Numbered from the stretch's first letter, positions 36,901-45,423 are shown. The stretch: DNA of 64,000 bases from JAGRCP01 sp942490705 (GCA_942490705.1 CALNXY010000013.1:744001-808000); one strand, 5' to 3'. Notes: a model not told the origin generated them from the sequence alone. Made by a program: numbers and translations.

Positions 36901-39747
36901 CTGCAGGCGCACGTCATCCCGACTTTCCTCGAGCCAGGTGCGCAGCTGCCCCCATTCACGCAACAGGGCTTCATGGGCCACCTCCACCGTCGGCTGTCGG
37001 GTCAGCGGGTCGTGGTCGAAGGTCAGCAAACGGGCGGCGCCAAACTGATCCACAATGCCCCCAATGGATGAAGCGCCATCAGCGGTCGGGTCATTTTGCA
37101 GATCGAGCGCTTCCAATTCGGAGAGGCGCACTCGGCGGCGCGTATCTTCAACCCCTTCCCCCAGCGTGACCAGGCGCAGAAACAGCTGTCGAGCGGCCAC
37201 TTGCTCGGATGGAGAGAGGTTTTCGTAGATCTCATCGGCGCGGCGCGGCAGGGCGCGCAACACGCCGCCCACCTCGTCAAAGGCCTGGCGTGTGATCTGG
37301 TTGCCGCTGCGCGCATCAAAGAGCTCCGTCAGCGCATATTGGAGCAAAGGCAGCGTGCCCGGCTGGTCGTAGACCTCGGTCACGATGGCCGAGAGCACGC
37401 CCTCCTCATACTCAACGCCCAGCCGTCGCGCCGGCTCCTGAATCGCCCAGGTCAACTCGTCCTGGTTCAACGGCAGCACTACTTCAGTCTGCTGCTTGAC
37501 CAACTCGGCAAGGGGCTGCACCTGCAGCGGCCGGTCATAGAAATCGGCGCGCAGGGTGACAATCACGTGCAGGGGGCTGTGGGGCGCAGAGAGCGCGGCC
37601 AGCAGGCTGTCGAGGAAATAGGCTCGTCTCTCCGGGCTTGCTAAACTCCACAACTCCTCAAATTGATCGATGACCAGCAACAGCTTGGCATCTTCTTCAT
37701 CGGGCAGGATGCGGCGGATGGTGCGCAACATGCCGCCTGGATCGCGCAACATGGGCTCGACGAGACTGGGCGGCGGCTCGACCGCCACCGGCCATAGGGC
37801 CTGCTCCAACTCCTCCAGGGGATGGGTGCCCGGCGTCATCTCGGCCACAAACCACTTTTCCGAACCCGGAATTGCTCCCCGGCGTAGAGCCGGAATCACG
37901 CCGGCTTTGACCACGCTCGACTTGCCGCTGCCGCTGGGGCCAACTACGGCCAGAAAATGACCGTCACTCAAGTGCGTCAGCAGTTGACCGGTGAGGCTGT
38001 CGCGGCCGTAGAAGTCCAGCGCGTCCGTTTCCTGAAAGGCGCGCAGGCCCTTGTAGGGATTGACGACATCGATGGGAACGGGCGGCTGCGCAATGATCGT
38101 GGCCAGATCCAGGCGTCCGGCAATGGACTGGCGGAACGCTTCGGCGAAGGTCAGCGCATCGGGGAAGCGGTTGGACGGTTCCTTGGCCGTGGCCTGCTGA
38201 ATCACGGCATCAATCTGGGGCGAGAGATCCGGCCGACTGGCCGAGACGAGGGGGAAGGGCGCGGTCAGGTGGTTTTGCATCACGGTGATCAACGGCACGT
38301 CTGGGAAGGGCTTTTCGCCCGTCAACACTTCATAGAGCACCGCGCCCAAACTGTAGATGTCCGACTGGGCGCTGACCGGCGCTTCCTGGATCTGTTCCGG
38401 CGAGATATAGTCCGGCGTGCTTAGCAGTTCGCCCTCAATCGTGCCTAGATCGTCATTTTGCAGATCCTTGGCAATGCCAAAATCGGAGAGATAGGCGTTG
38501 CCGCTTTCGTCGAAGAGGATGTTGGCCGGCTTGATGTCGCGGTGGACGATGTCCTGGTTGTGGGCCGCGGCCAGGGCGGGCGCGATCTGATCCACCAGCT
38601 TCTGCGCCCGCTCTAAAGACCATGGCCCCTGGGCCAACGCCGTCAGCAGGTTGCCGCCGCGCAGCAGGCGCATGACTAAGTAGGCCCCATCCGGGTCGCG
38701 CCAGAAGTCGTAGATGGGCACGATGTGGGGATGCTCCAGCCGGGCGATGGTCTGGGCCTCGGCTTCGAAGCGGCGGATGAAGTCGGGGTCATTGGCATAG
38801 CGGCGGCGGATGATCTTGACCGCCACCTCGCGGCCAATGATGGGCTGCACGGAGCGGTGGATGACACCATACGCGCCCGAGCCTATCTCGTCCTGTAGTT
38901 CATAGCCGCGCACGCCCTGCTCGTTCAGTAAATCGAGCCGCAGGTCGCCGGCCAAGATCTGTTCATAGAGCTCCGTGGTGCGCGCAGCCGGCTCCATCCC
39001 CAACTCTTCGTTGAATAGACGGCGGCAGCGTTCGTAAACGGTCAGCGCTTCGCCCCGCTGACCGTTGCGCGCCAGGATTTCCATGAGCTGCTGATACGCG
39101 CCCTCTCGGTATTCGTCCAGTTCCAACTGGCGCTCGGCATACGTCTGGGCAGCCGCATAGGCCTGTTGGTGGAGGGCGATGGCGGTCAGGGTTTCCAGGG
39201 CGTCGAGTTCTCTTCGCAGAAATTTCTGCCGCTCGATCTCCGCCCACTCTTCAAATTCGTTGCTGTCGTCCAAATAGAAATCGGCCAGGAAGTGATCCGT
39301 GTAGAGGGCGACGGCGGCTTCCAGCTTCTCCCGGCACGGTTGGCAGGTCAACAGGCTGTGGTGGTCGTGGGTTTGCACTTGATCCATCAGGGTTTCGAAC
39401 TGGCTGATGTCGATTGAGATCGGCGCGGCCGGGTTGAGCTGGACCGTATGGCGGTTGGCCAGCAGCAACGGCACAGCCTCATCCGCGCCGGCCGAATCTG
39501 CAACGGCAAAGTCAGGAATCGCCTTGCGCAGATGGAACAACACCTGGCGCAGATTGGCGCGGGCCGACGTGTCGGGCATGCCGGGCCAGAGCAGCGTCAT
39601 CAGCGTCTCGCGGCGATGGGCCGTTTCCGGTTCAGCCGCCAGATAGACCAGCAGCGCCAGCACCTTCTGGGTGCGGAAATCGGCGAGTGCTTCGTCATGC
39701 AGCTCAATCTGCAGCGGTGCAAAGAGGGAGATCTTTAGCTGTTCCAT
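33931..39747 (-). CDS. SARP-serine/threonine kinase-STAND ATPase-WD40 fusion protein
   Basis: 1938 residues. Order: winged helix and BTAD of a SARP regulator (1-270); kinase (about 280-545) with VAVKII, HRDIKPAN and DFG; nSTAND1 NTPase (about 565-975) opening VNPYKGLRAFQETDALDFYG, Walker A GPSGSGKSS near 607 and Walker B LLLVIDQFEELW; membrane helix near 1045; Ala-rich coiled coil (1060-1145); WD40 repeats (about 1180-1925). If the helix spans the membrane, kinase and NTPase are inside and the propeller outside, but the WD40 part lacks a secretion signal, so topology is open. All catalytic motifs are intact. STAND proteins switch on ligand binding and oligomerise; here output could be DNA binding and phosphorylation. 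It lies upstream-to-upstream with a degenerate M1 peptidase gene. Confidence 0.9.
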   Translation of the reverse strand: MEQLKISLFAPLQIELHDEALADFRTQKVLALLVYLAAEPETAHRRETLMTLLWPGMPDTSARANLRQVLFHLRKAIPDFAVADSAGADEAVPLLLANRHTVQLNPAAPISIDISQFETLMDQVQTHDHHSLLTCQPCREKLEAAVALYTDHFLADFYLDDSNEFEEWAEIERQKFLRRELDALETLTAIALHQQAYAAAQTYAERQLELDEYREGAYQQLMEILARNGQRGEALTVYERCRRLFNEELGMEPAARTTELYEQILAGDLRLDLLNEQGVRGYELQDEIGSGAYGVIHRSVQPIIGREVAVKIIRRRYANDPDFIRRFEAEAQTIARLEHPHIVPIYDFWRDPDGAYLVMRLLRGGNLLTALAQGPWSLERAQKLVDQIAPALAAAHNQDIVHRDIKPANILFDESGNAYLSDFGIAKDLQNDDLGTIEGELLSTPDYISPEQIQEAPVSAQSDIYSLGAVLYEVLTGEKPFPDVPLITVMQNHLTAPFPLVSASRPDLSPQIDAVIQQATAKEPSNRFPDALTFAEAFRQSIAGRLDLATIIAQPPVPIDVVNPYKGLRAFQETDALDFYGRDSLTGQLLTHLSDGHFLAVVGPSGSGKSSVVKAGVIPALRRGAIPGSEKWFVAEMTPGTHPLEELEQALWPVAVEPPPSLVEPMLRDPGGMLRTIRRILPDEEDAKLLLVIDQFEELWSLASPERRAYFLDSLLAALSAPHSPLHVIVTLRADFYDRPLQVQPLAELVKQQTEVVLPLNQDELTWAIQEPARRLGVEYEEGVLSAIVTEVYDQPGTLPLLQYALTELFDARSGNQITRQAFDEVGGVLRALPRRADEIYENLSPSEQVAARQLFLRLVTLGEGVEDTRRRVRLSELEALDLQNDPTADGASSIGGIVDQFGAARLLTFDHDPLTRQPTVEVAHEALLREWGQLRTWLEESRDDVRLQRLLAAAAVEWQLAGNEPGYLLHGARLDQFAQWADDTTVALTADERAFLTASVDARQQRQAEEAARQQRELETAQQLAATEHQRAEEQATSAQNLRRRAYYLGAALAAAALLALIALFAGVQANNNAQAAQANANAAATQEAIAANQAAEAQRSADAAATAEAIAQENEAAALAAQAEAVAQAEIARFNEEQAQSQALTSGAREAFSGGDVDLALALAVQAVSGEQPPTEAVRTLNDVAYAPGTSLIYENEDQDHYMDLVEMLPGDAHLISQDSGHTLTVWDPNSREILNQFDTANEDATFRRLENIPNSTYIATAYNNDELIIWDWATGEKVQTLPDIDMTNAGQLFGVPGGEIVVSTIYQGVSETEVDGVPEGFSLTGWDIKSGEQVYRIDGEPGERITWHMSTPEGEMALIAASVLNEEYTLTGESRLLLIDLKTGEIVSEPALAQFSGNNFIESININPAGDQAFAILTDIDDQNFETAADPSGRTAGSTGVFLSLPAGEVLETVEFDTDVRFSKYSPDGSQIVVMIPDPSQRYFVLLDATTGEELTQLGSRNDGHAGDVYNGAFAFTPDGKRLVSGDGDGAVLLWDTETGEIIQRLLGHSGQSVFSIAVSSDGQTAISAGTVGVGALRFWDIRQDVTAQVFEDHMTDVVIDVDISPDGTKAISTAYFSPDESGNEAILWDTETFEVIHRLPGFFWVSEFLPDGKSAILAGNATGNDVENPQLLLVHWDLESGAELKRIESTEISEAFAIALSPDGSSLLLGARSLMQQFDVETFSEMKSFPANEHEWLQSVAFSPDGKTAIASGDLGDLILYDLDTGEEIRRYNKGGGTRGLDISADGERFVSSGANHTAVLWDIASGEAIQTFNGHTNGVYGVAFTPDESQIVTGSADGTLILWDVSTGDALRTFSEHGVFVNQVALSPDGQLAYSAADDGTVIVRPIAELPVEDILAHIDENRVLRDFTCVERKQFRILPLCDADGVVPESGD

Positions 39748-39764
39748 GCGCTCTTTCCTCCAAT

Positions 39765-40110
39765 AAATCTACAAGACCTGATCGATAAGGAATCCTCGAT
39801 AGGGCACAACGCCGACACTGCTCTGCAGCTGGGGCGTTCCGGACCTCACCCAGCACACCCTCCCTGTCGGAGGCTATGCTGTCCCGCTCCACCGTGGAGA
39901 GGAGTAGGCCTTGCGCTGTCGGACGCAAGGTCAGAGTGAGGGGGAGGCGAAGAGCATGTTCTACCCGCAAGAATCGTGAAAACCGGTGAGCCACACCATG
40001 TTAACACGGAATCGTTAGCAGCGGGGCAAATGCTAACGGTTTTGACCATTTTGTTAACGGCTGGAGAACGGCCCGCAGACGGCGGGCGGGTAATACTGTT
40101 AGCGTCCGGT
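39765..40110. promoter_or_regulatory. Leader of the signalling gene, duplicated at 43514-43862
   Basis: About 340 bp are nearly identical to the leader of the deleted paralogue. Within it lie GTTAAC (40000-40005), CGTTAGC (40013-40019), GCTAACG (40032-40038) and GTTAACG (40053-40059). CGTTAGC and GCTAACG are inverted copies of each other, and GTTAAC and GTTAACG enclose them. Their preservation in both copies suggests protein binding sites, perhaps for the SARP domain itself. Nothing coding is accepted in 39748-40381. Confidence 0.6.
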
Positions 40111-40381
40111 TTCAATTCCCAACCAGATCTGGGACCGGGAAAGGAAACTCTCATCAACGTGGGCCAAACGGTTCCAATTATGTCTAGCCAGGAGATACAC
40201 CTATGGATCCTTATTGAGCAGTTTCAAGCACCATCACAGACCGGCGCAGCACGAGCGTACGACTCATCTGCTCCCTTGAGGGCGAGTCAGACAAAACTTC
40301 AAGATCTTGTCGTGATCTTAGTCAATCGCTGAGATTTATTTCAGCGTTATTCAACATAATTGAGAGGATGGAAAGAAGATT

Positions 40382-41821
40382 GTGAGAACCATATCTGATC
40401 GATCAAAGTACCGCCTATTGATCCTACTGTGTATCGGACTTTCGCTGCTGATTAGCGCTTGTCAGCCATTGATTTTGGACGAGATTTCGACCGAAGCTGC
40501 CGAGTCATCGGCGCAGGAGGCAAGTCCTGGCGCCGACAATCTAGGCGATCCATACTACCCGCAGATGGGCAATGGCGGGTACGATGCACAGCACTATACA
40601 ATTGACCTTGTCGTAGATATGGACGGCCAGTCCATTACCGGGACAACAACGATTGATGCATTGGCCACGCAAGACTTGAGTGCGCTAAACCTCGATTTTC
40701 TTGGCCTTGAAGTCAGCGATATTCAGGTCAACGATGCGCCGGCCCAGTTTAGCCGTGATGGAAGCGAACTGACGATCATCCCATCTGGCCATATCTTGAA
40801 TGGCGAAACTTTCACCACGATTGTGGCATACGGCGGTGTCCCTACGCCCGTTGATGATCCTGGCGTGCCATGGCTTCCAATAGGCTTGAAGATGGACGAG
40901 TCCGGGCTCCTTATACTCGGCTTACCGTCCGGCGCGATGTCATGGTACCCGTCCAATAATCACCCGGCCGACAAGGCCACCTACACATTTCGAATTACGG
41001 TCGAAAAGCCGTTTGTGGCGGCCGCAAACGGTCTTCAGAAAGAAGCGATCGACAACGGTGATACGACAACGTACTTGTGGGAAGCCAGCGACCCAATGGC
41101 AAGTTATTTGGCGACGATCAATATTGGCGAATTCGACATCATGACTGAAGAGGGTCCAGACGGGCTACCCATCCGCAACTATTTCCCGGTCGGTATCGAC
41201 GAGGAAACAATCGCTCCGTTCAGCCAGACATCGGAGATGATCGAGTTCTTCAGTAGCCTATTTGGCCCCTATCCATTTGAAGCATATGGCGCAGCTGTCA
41301 TGGATCTTGATTTGGAGATATCGTTGGAAAATCAAACCCTTTCGCTCATTGCTGTTGATGCTATCAGCGAAGCGACGGTAGCTAATATGGTGGCACATGA
41401 GTGGTTTGGCAATAGCGTTAGCCCAGCACTGTGGCAGGACGTCTGGCTACATGAAGGTTTTGGCGTCTACGCCGAAGCCCTTTGGCTTGAACATACCGAA
41501 GGTCAAGATGCAATGGACGAGATGCTTGGTGAGTTGCAGTATTATATGGTACAGGGAGAGCTTCCTCCACCCGGCGATCCGTCGGTTGAGAATCTATTGA
41601 GCGATACAGTCTACGTCCGTGGTGCTTGGACATTTCACGCCTTGCGGCAGCTGGTCGGTGATGAAGTTTTCTTTGACATCTTACGGACCTACTATGAGCG
41701 TTTCCAGTATGAGAATGTGAGCACCAGTGATTTTATCGCTGTCGCAGAGGAAGTAAGCGGTCAAGACCTGCAAGACTTCTTTGAAGGCTGGCTCTATCGT
41801 GAAGAAGTTCCAACACAATAG
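40382..41821 (+). CDS. M1-family peptidase-like lipoprotein lacking the HEXXH motif
   Basis: 479 residues. A lipoprotein signal peptide ends in lipobox ISAC (Cys near residue 26). An N-terminal beta domain (YTIDLVVDMDGQSITGTTTI) as in M1 aminopeptidases is followed by the LENQT form of the GAMEN motif and VANMVAHEWFGN, then WQDVWLHEGFGVYAEALW. In active enzymes the fourth segment reads HELAHQWFGN. Here the first His and the catalytic Glu are Asn and Met, while the second His and the later Glu ligand remain, so zinc catalysis should be lost. The start is GTG. GC is lower than in most of the window. It may act as a binding protein, or be an inactive relic that is still open. Confidence 0.75.
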   Translation: MRTISDRSKYRLLILLCIGLSLLISACQPLILDEISTEAAESSAQEASPGADNLGDPYYPQMGNGGYDAQHYTIDLVVDMDGQSITGTTTIDALATQDLSALNLDFLGLEVSDIQVNDAPAQFSRDGSELTIIPSGHILNGETFTTIVAYGGVPTPVDDPGVPWLPIGLKMDESGLLILGLPSGAMSWYPSNNHPADKATYTFRITVEKPFVAAANGLQKEAIDNGDTTTYLWEASDPMASYLATINIGEFDIMTEEGPDGLPIRNYFPVGIDEETIAPFSQTSEMIEFFSSLFGPYPFEAYGAAVMDLDLEISLENQTLSLIAVDAISEATVANMVAHEWFGNSVSPALWQDVWLHEGFGVYAEALWLEHTEGQDAMDEMLGELQYYMVQGELPPPGDPSVENLLSDTVYVRGAWTFHALRQLVGDEVFFDILRTYYERFQYENVSTSDFIAVAEEVSGQDLQDFFEGWLYREEVPTQ

Positions 41822-41867
41822 CTGTTTCCCGTAGCCTGTCGAAGAGTAACAGAATAGAAGGCTGATC

Positions 41868-41950
41868 ATGCGGATTGGGCTGATATGCGCGGACAAATAC
41901 AGGAGAAATCCGGTCTTTTCCACTATATCGGCTCAATCCGCGGTCTATTT
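41868..41950. repeat. Dispersed CGGAT-type palindromic repeat, copy 4
   Basis: GCGGATTGGGCTGATAT and ATATCGGCTCAATCCGC form the arms of an imperfect inverted repeat between two convergent genes. Confidence 0.6.
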
Positions 41951-41955
41951 GTGTA

Positions 41956-42029
41956 GAGGCCAAGACCGTTCAGATATCGTCCAGTGGGCACGCCCACGTG
42001 CCGGTCGTTCTCTGAACGGTCTTGGCCTC
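41956..42029. terminator. Large hairpin between convergent genes
   Basis: GAGGCCAAGACCGTTCAGA (41956-41974) pairs perfectly over 19 bp with TCTGAACGGTCTTGGCCTC (42011-42029). An inner GTGGGC-AC-GCCCAC hairpin is in the loop. It reaches the stop codon of the deleted signalling paralogue and probably ends both transcripts. Confidence 0.75.
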
Positions 42030-43527
42030 AATTGCTGCTCTCCGGCACAACACCATCGGCATCACATAGCGGCAGGATGCGAAACTGCTTCCGTTCTACG
42101 CAGGTGAAATCGCGCAGGACGCGGTTGTCGGCAATGTGGGCCAGAATCTCGTCAACGGGTAATGGGACAATAGAGCGCACGATAACTGTGCCGTCGTCCG
42201 CTGCACAACACGGCCGTTTGATTGCTGCCGCCATCAGCGGATCATGGTCAAAGGTGAGCAAACGGGCCGTACCAAATTGGTTGACAATGTCGTCGAAAGA
42301 TGGATCCGCAATGGCGGTCTCTACATCTCTCAGGGTGAGCGTCTCCAATTCGGAGAGGAGCACACGGCGCCGGGTATCTTCGACTCCCTCGCCCAATGTA
42401 ACCAGACGCAGGAATAACTGACGCGTGGCCGCTTGTTCAGCCGGGGACAGGCCGACGTAGATTTCATCCGCCCGGCGCGGCAGCGCACCCAGCACACCGC
42501 CGATGTCGTCAAAGGCTTGACGCTCAATCTTGCTGCCGGAACGGGCGTCGAACAGCTCCATCAATGCATATTGGAGCAATGGCAGCGCCCCTGGCTGGTC
42601 ATGCGCCTCGGCCAAAATGGCTGCGAGGACGGTTTCGTCAAACTCAATTCCGACCCGTCGCGCCGGCGCCTGGATGGCCCAGGTCAGCTTAACCCGATTA
42701 AGCGGCAGCGCCAGTTCGGTATGCTGCTTGAACAACTCGGCAATCGGCGGATATTGGAGCGGACGGTCGTAGAAGTCGGCGCGCAACGTCACAATCACGC
42801 GGAGGGGGCTGCGTGGAGCCGAGAGCGCGGCGACCAAGCTGTCGAGGAAATGCTGGCGTCGATCTGGGTCCGTGAGGCTCCACAACTCCTCAAACTGGTC
42901 GATGACCAGCAAGAGTTGCGCTCCATCTTCGTCGGGCAGGATGCGGCGGATGGTGCGCAACAGGCCGCGCGGATCGCGCTGCATTGGTTCCACCAGGCTA
43001 GGCGGTGGAACGACCGCAATCGGCCAGAGCGCGAGCTCCAACTCTTCCAGTGGATGGGTGCCCGGTGTCATTTCGGCCACAAACCATTTGTCCGAATCCT
43101 CGATCGCGCGCTGACGCAAGGCCGGGATCACGCCAGCCTTCACGACGCTGGACTTGCCGCTGCCGCTGCCGCTGGAGCCGACCACGGCCAGAAAGCGGCT
43201 GTCGCGCAATTGTGCAATCAGTTGGCCGGTGAGACCATCATGACCATAGAAGTCTAGCGCGTCCGCTTCTTGAAAGGCGCGCAGCCCCTTATACGGGTTG
43301 ACGGTGTCGACGATCGCAATTGGTTGTTCGAGGATGGTAGCCATAATCAGTTGGCCCGCGCTTGCTTGGCGAAATGCCTCAGCCATGCTCGGTGCATCGG
43401 GGAACCGCGCAGCCGGGTTCTTCGCCGTGGCCTGTTGGATCACCGCATCAATCTGGGGCGAGAGATCGGGCCGGCTTTCGCTAACCAATGGAACCGGCTT
43501 GGAAAGATGACTCTGCAAGACCTGATC
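42028..43527 (-). pseudogene. Deleted paralogue of the SARP-kinase-STAND-WD40 protein
   Basis: The frame holds only the kinase end (VLQSHLSKPVPLVSESRPDL), the STAND NTPase domain, and then jumps from DHDPLMAAAIKRP to the last WD40 blade (AADDGTVIVRSIVPLPVDEI). SARP, most of the kinase, the membrane helix and nearly all WD40 repeats are gone. At its 5' end the gene is joined to its own leader through a shared ATCGATCAGGTCTTG, also present in the leader of the intact copy, so deletion used this short homology. The P-loop is also spoiled: a 6-bp duplication gives GSSGSGSGKSS in place of GPSGSGKSS. The open frame continues into the leader up to 43794, but that part is non-coding in the intact copy. 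Confidence 0.85.
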
Positions 43528-43862
43528 GATAGGGAATCCTCGACAGGGCACAACGCCGACACGGCTCTGCAGTTGGGGCGTGCCGGACCTCACCAGCATA
43601 GCCTCCGGTAAGGAGGGTATGCTGGCCCGCTCCACCGTGTGGAGAGGAGTAGGCCTTGCGCTGTCGGACGCAAATTCAGAGTGAGGAGGGGGCGAAGAGC
43701 ATGTTCTACCCGCAAGAATCGTGAAAACCGGTGAGCCACACCATGTTAACACGGAATCGTTAGCAGCGGGGCGAATGCTAACGGTTTTGACCAATTTGTT
43801 AACGGCTGGAAAACGGCCCGCAGACGGCGGGCGGCGATACTGGTGACATCAGCTTTCATTCT
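43514..43862. promoter_or_regulatory. Second copy of the signalling-gene leader
   Basis: Nearly identical to 39765-40110, including GTTAAC (43745-43750), CGTTAGC (43758-43764), GCTAACG (43777-43783) and GTTAACG (43798-43804). Spacing between the four sites is the same in both copies. It may still serve the plus-strand gene at 43936. Confidence 0.6.
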
Positions 43863-43935
43863 GAAGCAGGGACGAGATCAGAACAAGAAGCTGACCGATT
43901 CTCACCCGTCTTGCTTGATTCTACAGGAGGAAGCC

Positions 43936-44169
43936 ATGTTTTCCGGACGACACGAACTTGTACGCCACGAGCAAAATAAAGATGCCTGCAGGCAGGCGGA
44001 GGCCCAGCGCCTGGCCAAGCAATTGCCCGAATCCGATACGCGCTTTGCGTCGCTTGCCAACTGGTTTGCGCAGCTGCGCAGTCGGCTCTTCCCCGCCCGA
44101 CGTCGGCAAGCGGCCCAAAAACAGATGCCGGAACTGAAGCAGAAAGAAGTGTTAGCTGCGCAGGAGTAG
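43936..44169 (+). CDS. Small basic protein of unknown function
   Basis: 77 residues with ATG at 43936 and a strong AGGAGG 5 bp upstream. It is very rich in Arg, Gln, Lys and Ala (QAEAQRLAKQLPESDTRF; LRSRLFPARRRQAAQKQ) and has no membrane helix or cysteine. It appears helical and could bind nucleic acid or a protein partner. No family is recognised. It follows the duplicated leader of the signalling gene and precedes the repeat protein by 123 bp. Confidence 0.6.
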   Translation: MFSGRHELVRHEQNKDACRQAEAQRLAKQLPESDTRFASLANWFAQLRSRLFPARRRQAAQKQMPELKQKEVLAAQE

Positions 44170-44292
44170 TGGAAGAAGCTGTCGTTAGACCTTCATCACA
44201 CCCAACGCCTGACGACAGCCATCGACATGCCCAATTGTGGAAATCCAGCAGGCCCAACATTTAACGTTGCACGTAATAAAGGAGACAGCCCG

Positions 44293-44910
44293 ATGAGCAC
44301 GGTTCAGCAAGTCCCATCACGCTCTATTCGCAACAATGCGACCAATATGACAGTCAACTTCATGCGTTCCCTGGCGCCCCTCATGCTCATGCTTGGCTTG
44401 TTGCTGGCGAGCGGGACAACGAACGCTTCAGCCGCCGTTCCCCACCCTCCTGCAGTGATCGAGCCGGACGTGAGCGTGATTCCGTGGGGCCCCAGCGTCG
44501 CAAATCCAGACGTGAGCGTGATTCCGTGGGGTGCCAGCGCCGCAACTCCAGACGTGAGCGTGATTCCGTGGGGTCCCAGCGCCGTAAATCCAGACATGAG
44601 CGTGATTCCGTGGGGTGCCAGCGCCGCAAATCCCGACGTGAGCGTGATTCCGTGGGGTGCCAGCGCCGTAAATCCCGACGTGAGCGTGATTCCGTGGGGC
44701 CCCAGCGCCGCAAATCCTGACGTGAGTCTAATCCCCTGGGGCCACAGCTATCTGGAACATGACTTCATCTTGGGTACAGGCATAGATCCAACCATAATCC
44801 CAATGGATATGCAAGCGGCCGAAAACAAGGCGTGTAACTTGCGCGAGGTCGAGATCGATATCGCGCCTGACGATGTGTCATATCTCCTTCGCGCCGGCTC
44901 GACAGCCTGA
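44293..44910 (+). CDS. Secreted protein with seven PDVSVIPWG repeats, ended by a frameshift
   Basis: 205 residues from ATG 44293 (AAAGGAG 8 bp upstream). A signal peptide (LAPLMLMLGLLLASGTTNASA) is followed by seven 14-residue repeats of the form NPDVSVIPWG-P/A-SAA, then VEIDIAPDDVSYLLRAGSTA and a TGA. The other frame continues with LIPVALLSSPTLLVPAEVSP, which together with VEIDIAP matches a domain common in secreted bacterial proteins (V-I-IKPG ... IPVAILSS ... DVNGDGLPDL). Restoring one C in the GCCTG at 44905-44909 would give STALIPVALL and one protein of about 329 residues. The repeats have no function I know. Confidence 0.75.
   Translation: MSTVQQVPSRSIRNNATNMTVNFMRSLAPLMLMLGLLLASGTTNASAAVPHPPAVIEPDVSVIPWGPSVANPDVSVIPWGASAATPDVSVIPWGPSAVNPDMSVIPWGASAANPDVSVIPWGASAVNPDVSVIPWGPSAANPDVSLIPWGHSYLEHDFILGTGIDPTIIPMDMQAAENKACNLREVEIDIAPDDVSYLLRAGSTA
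44464..44751 (+). repeat. Seven tandem 42-bp repeats coding PDVSVIPWG units
   Basis: Units begin at 44464, 44506, 44548, 44590, 44632, 44674 and 44716. The core GACGTGAGCGTGATTCCGTG is nearly unchanged in the first six; the third position of the CCC/GCC codon after TGGGG alternates Pro and Ala. The seventh unit is more divergent and shorter. Confidence 0.95.
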
Positions 44911-45281
44911 TTCCCGTCGCGCTGTTGAGTTCGCCCACACTGCTTGTCCCGGCGGAGGTAAGTCCAGTCACGATCTGGCTGGCGGGTGCACGCGTGAGAT
45001 CGGTCGGTCGACCGAACATCCCAATCGGCATCGAGCCGCCGATGCACCTCAGCGCCGCCAATCCGTTTCCATGTGAGGCCAGAGACGTCAACGGTGACGG
45101 ATTAGATGACCTCATTTGCCATGTTCAGACCAGCCAGATGAATCTGCCCATGGGCGTCTCGACGGCCGATTTGGTTGTACGCACCCACGACGGCGATCTT
45201 CTCGTGGGGGAAGACGCAGTTGAGGTCATCGAGCTCAGCAGCAATTCGGAGATCTTTCTGGCCGTGATTCCTACCGATTGA
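44907..45281 (+). pseudogene. Displaced C-terminal half of the PDVSVIPWG-repeat protein
   Basis: This frame reads LIPVALLSSPTLLVPAEVSP, a Gly/Arg-rich middle, DVNGDGLDDLICHVQTSQMN, and ends at a TGA at 45279-45281. It has no good ribosome binding site; an internal start at 44925 would cut the domain. It completes the domain begun in the upstream frame, so it is the second half of one gene with a 1-nt deletion at about 44906. Confidence 0.75.
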
Positions 45282-45338
45282 CCCACGCGTAACGCCATCT
45301 GCGGCGATCGCACCAAATCGAGCGCGGCGCATGCAGTG

Positions 45339-45394
45339 ACGCGAAAGAGAGGGATCAGCGCAGGCAAGAATGTGCTGATCCCTCTCTTTCGCGT
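45339..45394. terminator. Very strong 21-bp hairpin
   Basis: ACGCGAAAGAGAGGGATCAGC (45339-45359, quoted arm 21 bp minus none) pairs without mismatch with the arm at 45374-45394 around a 14-nt loop. The arm contains AGAGAGGGATC and its partner GATCCCTCTCT. It ends the repeat-protein transcript. Confidence 0.85.
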
Positions 45395-45423
45395 TATCGG
45401 CATTCAAGCCTACGCGTTCCGGC

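Noticed and set aside
39976..40332. 118-codon plus-strand frame in the duplicated leader
   Set aside because: Not preserved as a gene in the second leader copy; no ribosome binding site.
41380..41420. HEWFGN taken as an active HEXXH zinc site in the M1-like protein
   Set aside because: There is no His four residues after HE; alignment places this His as the second ligand, with the first His and Glu missing.
43528..43794. N-terminal part of the open frame of the deleted paralogue
   Set aside because: The same DNA is the untranslated leader of the intact gene, so this is read-through of a control region.
44464..44751. Regular 42-bp repeats as a possible CRISPR array
   Set aside because: Repeats are contiguous without unique spacers and keep a reading frame coding PDVSVIPWG units.
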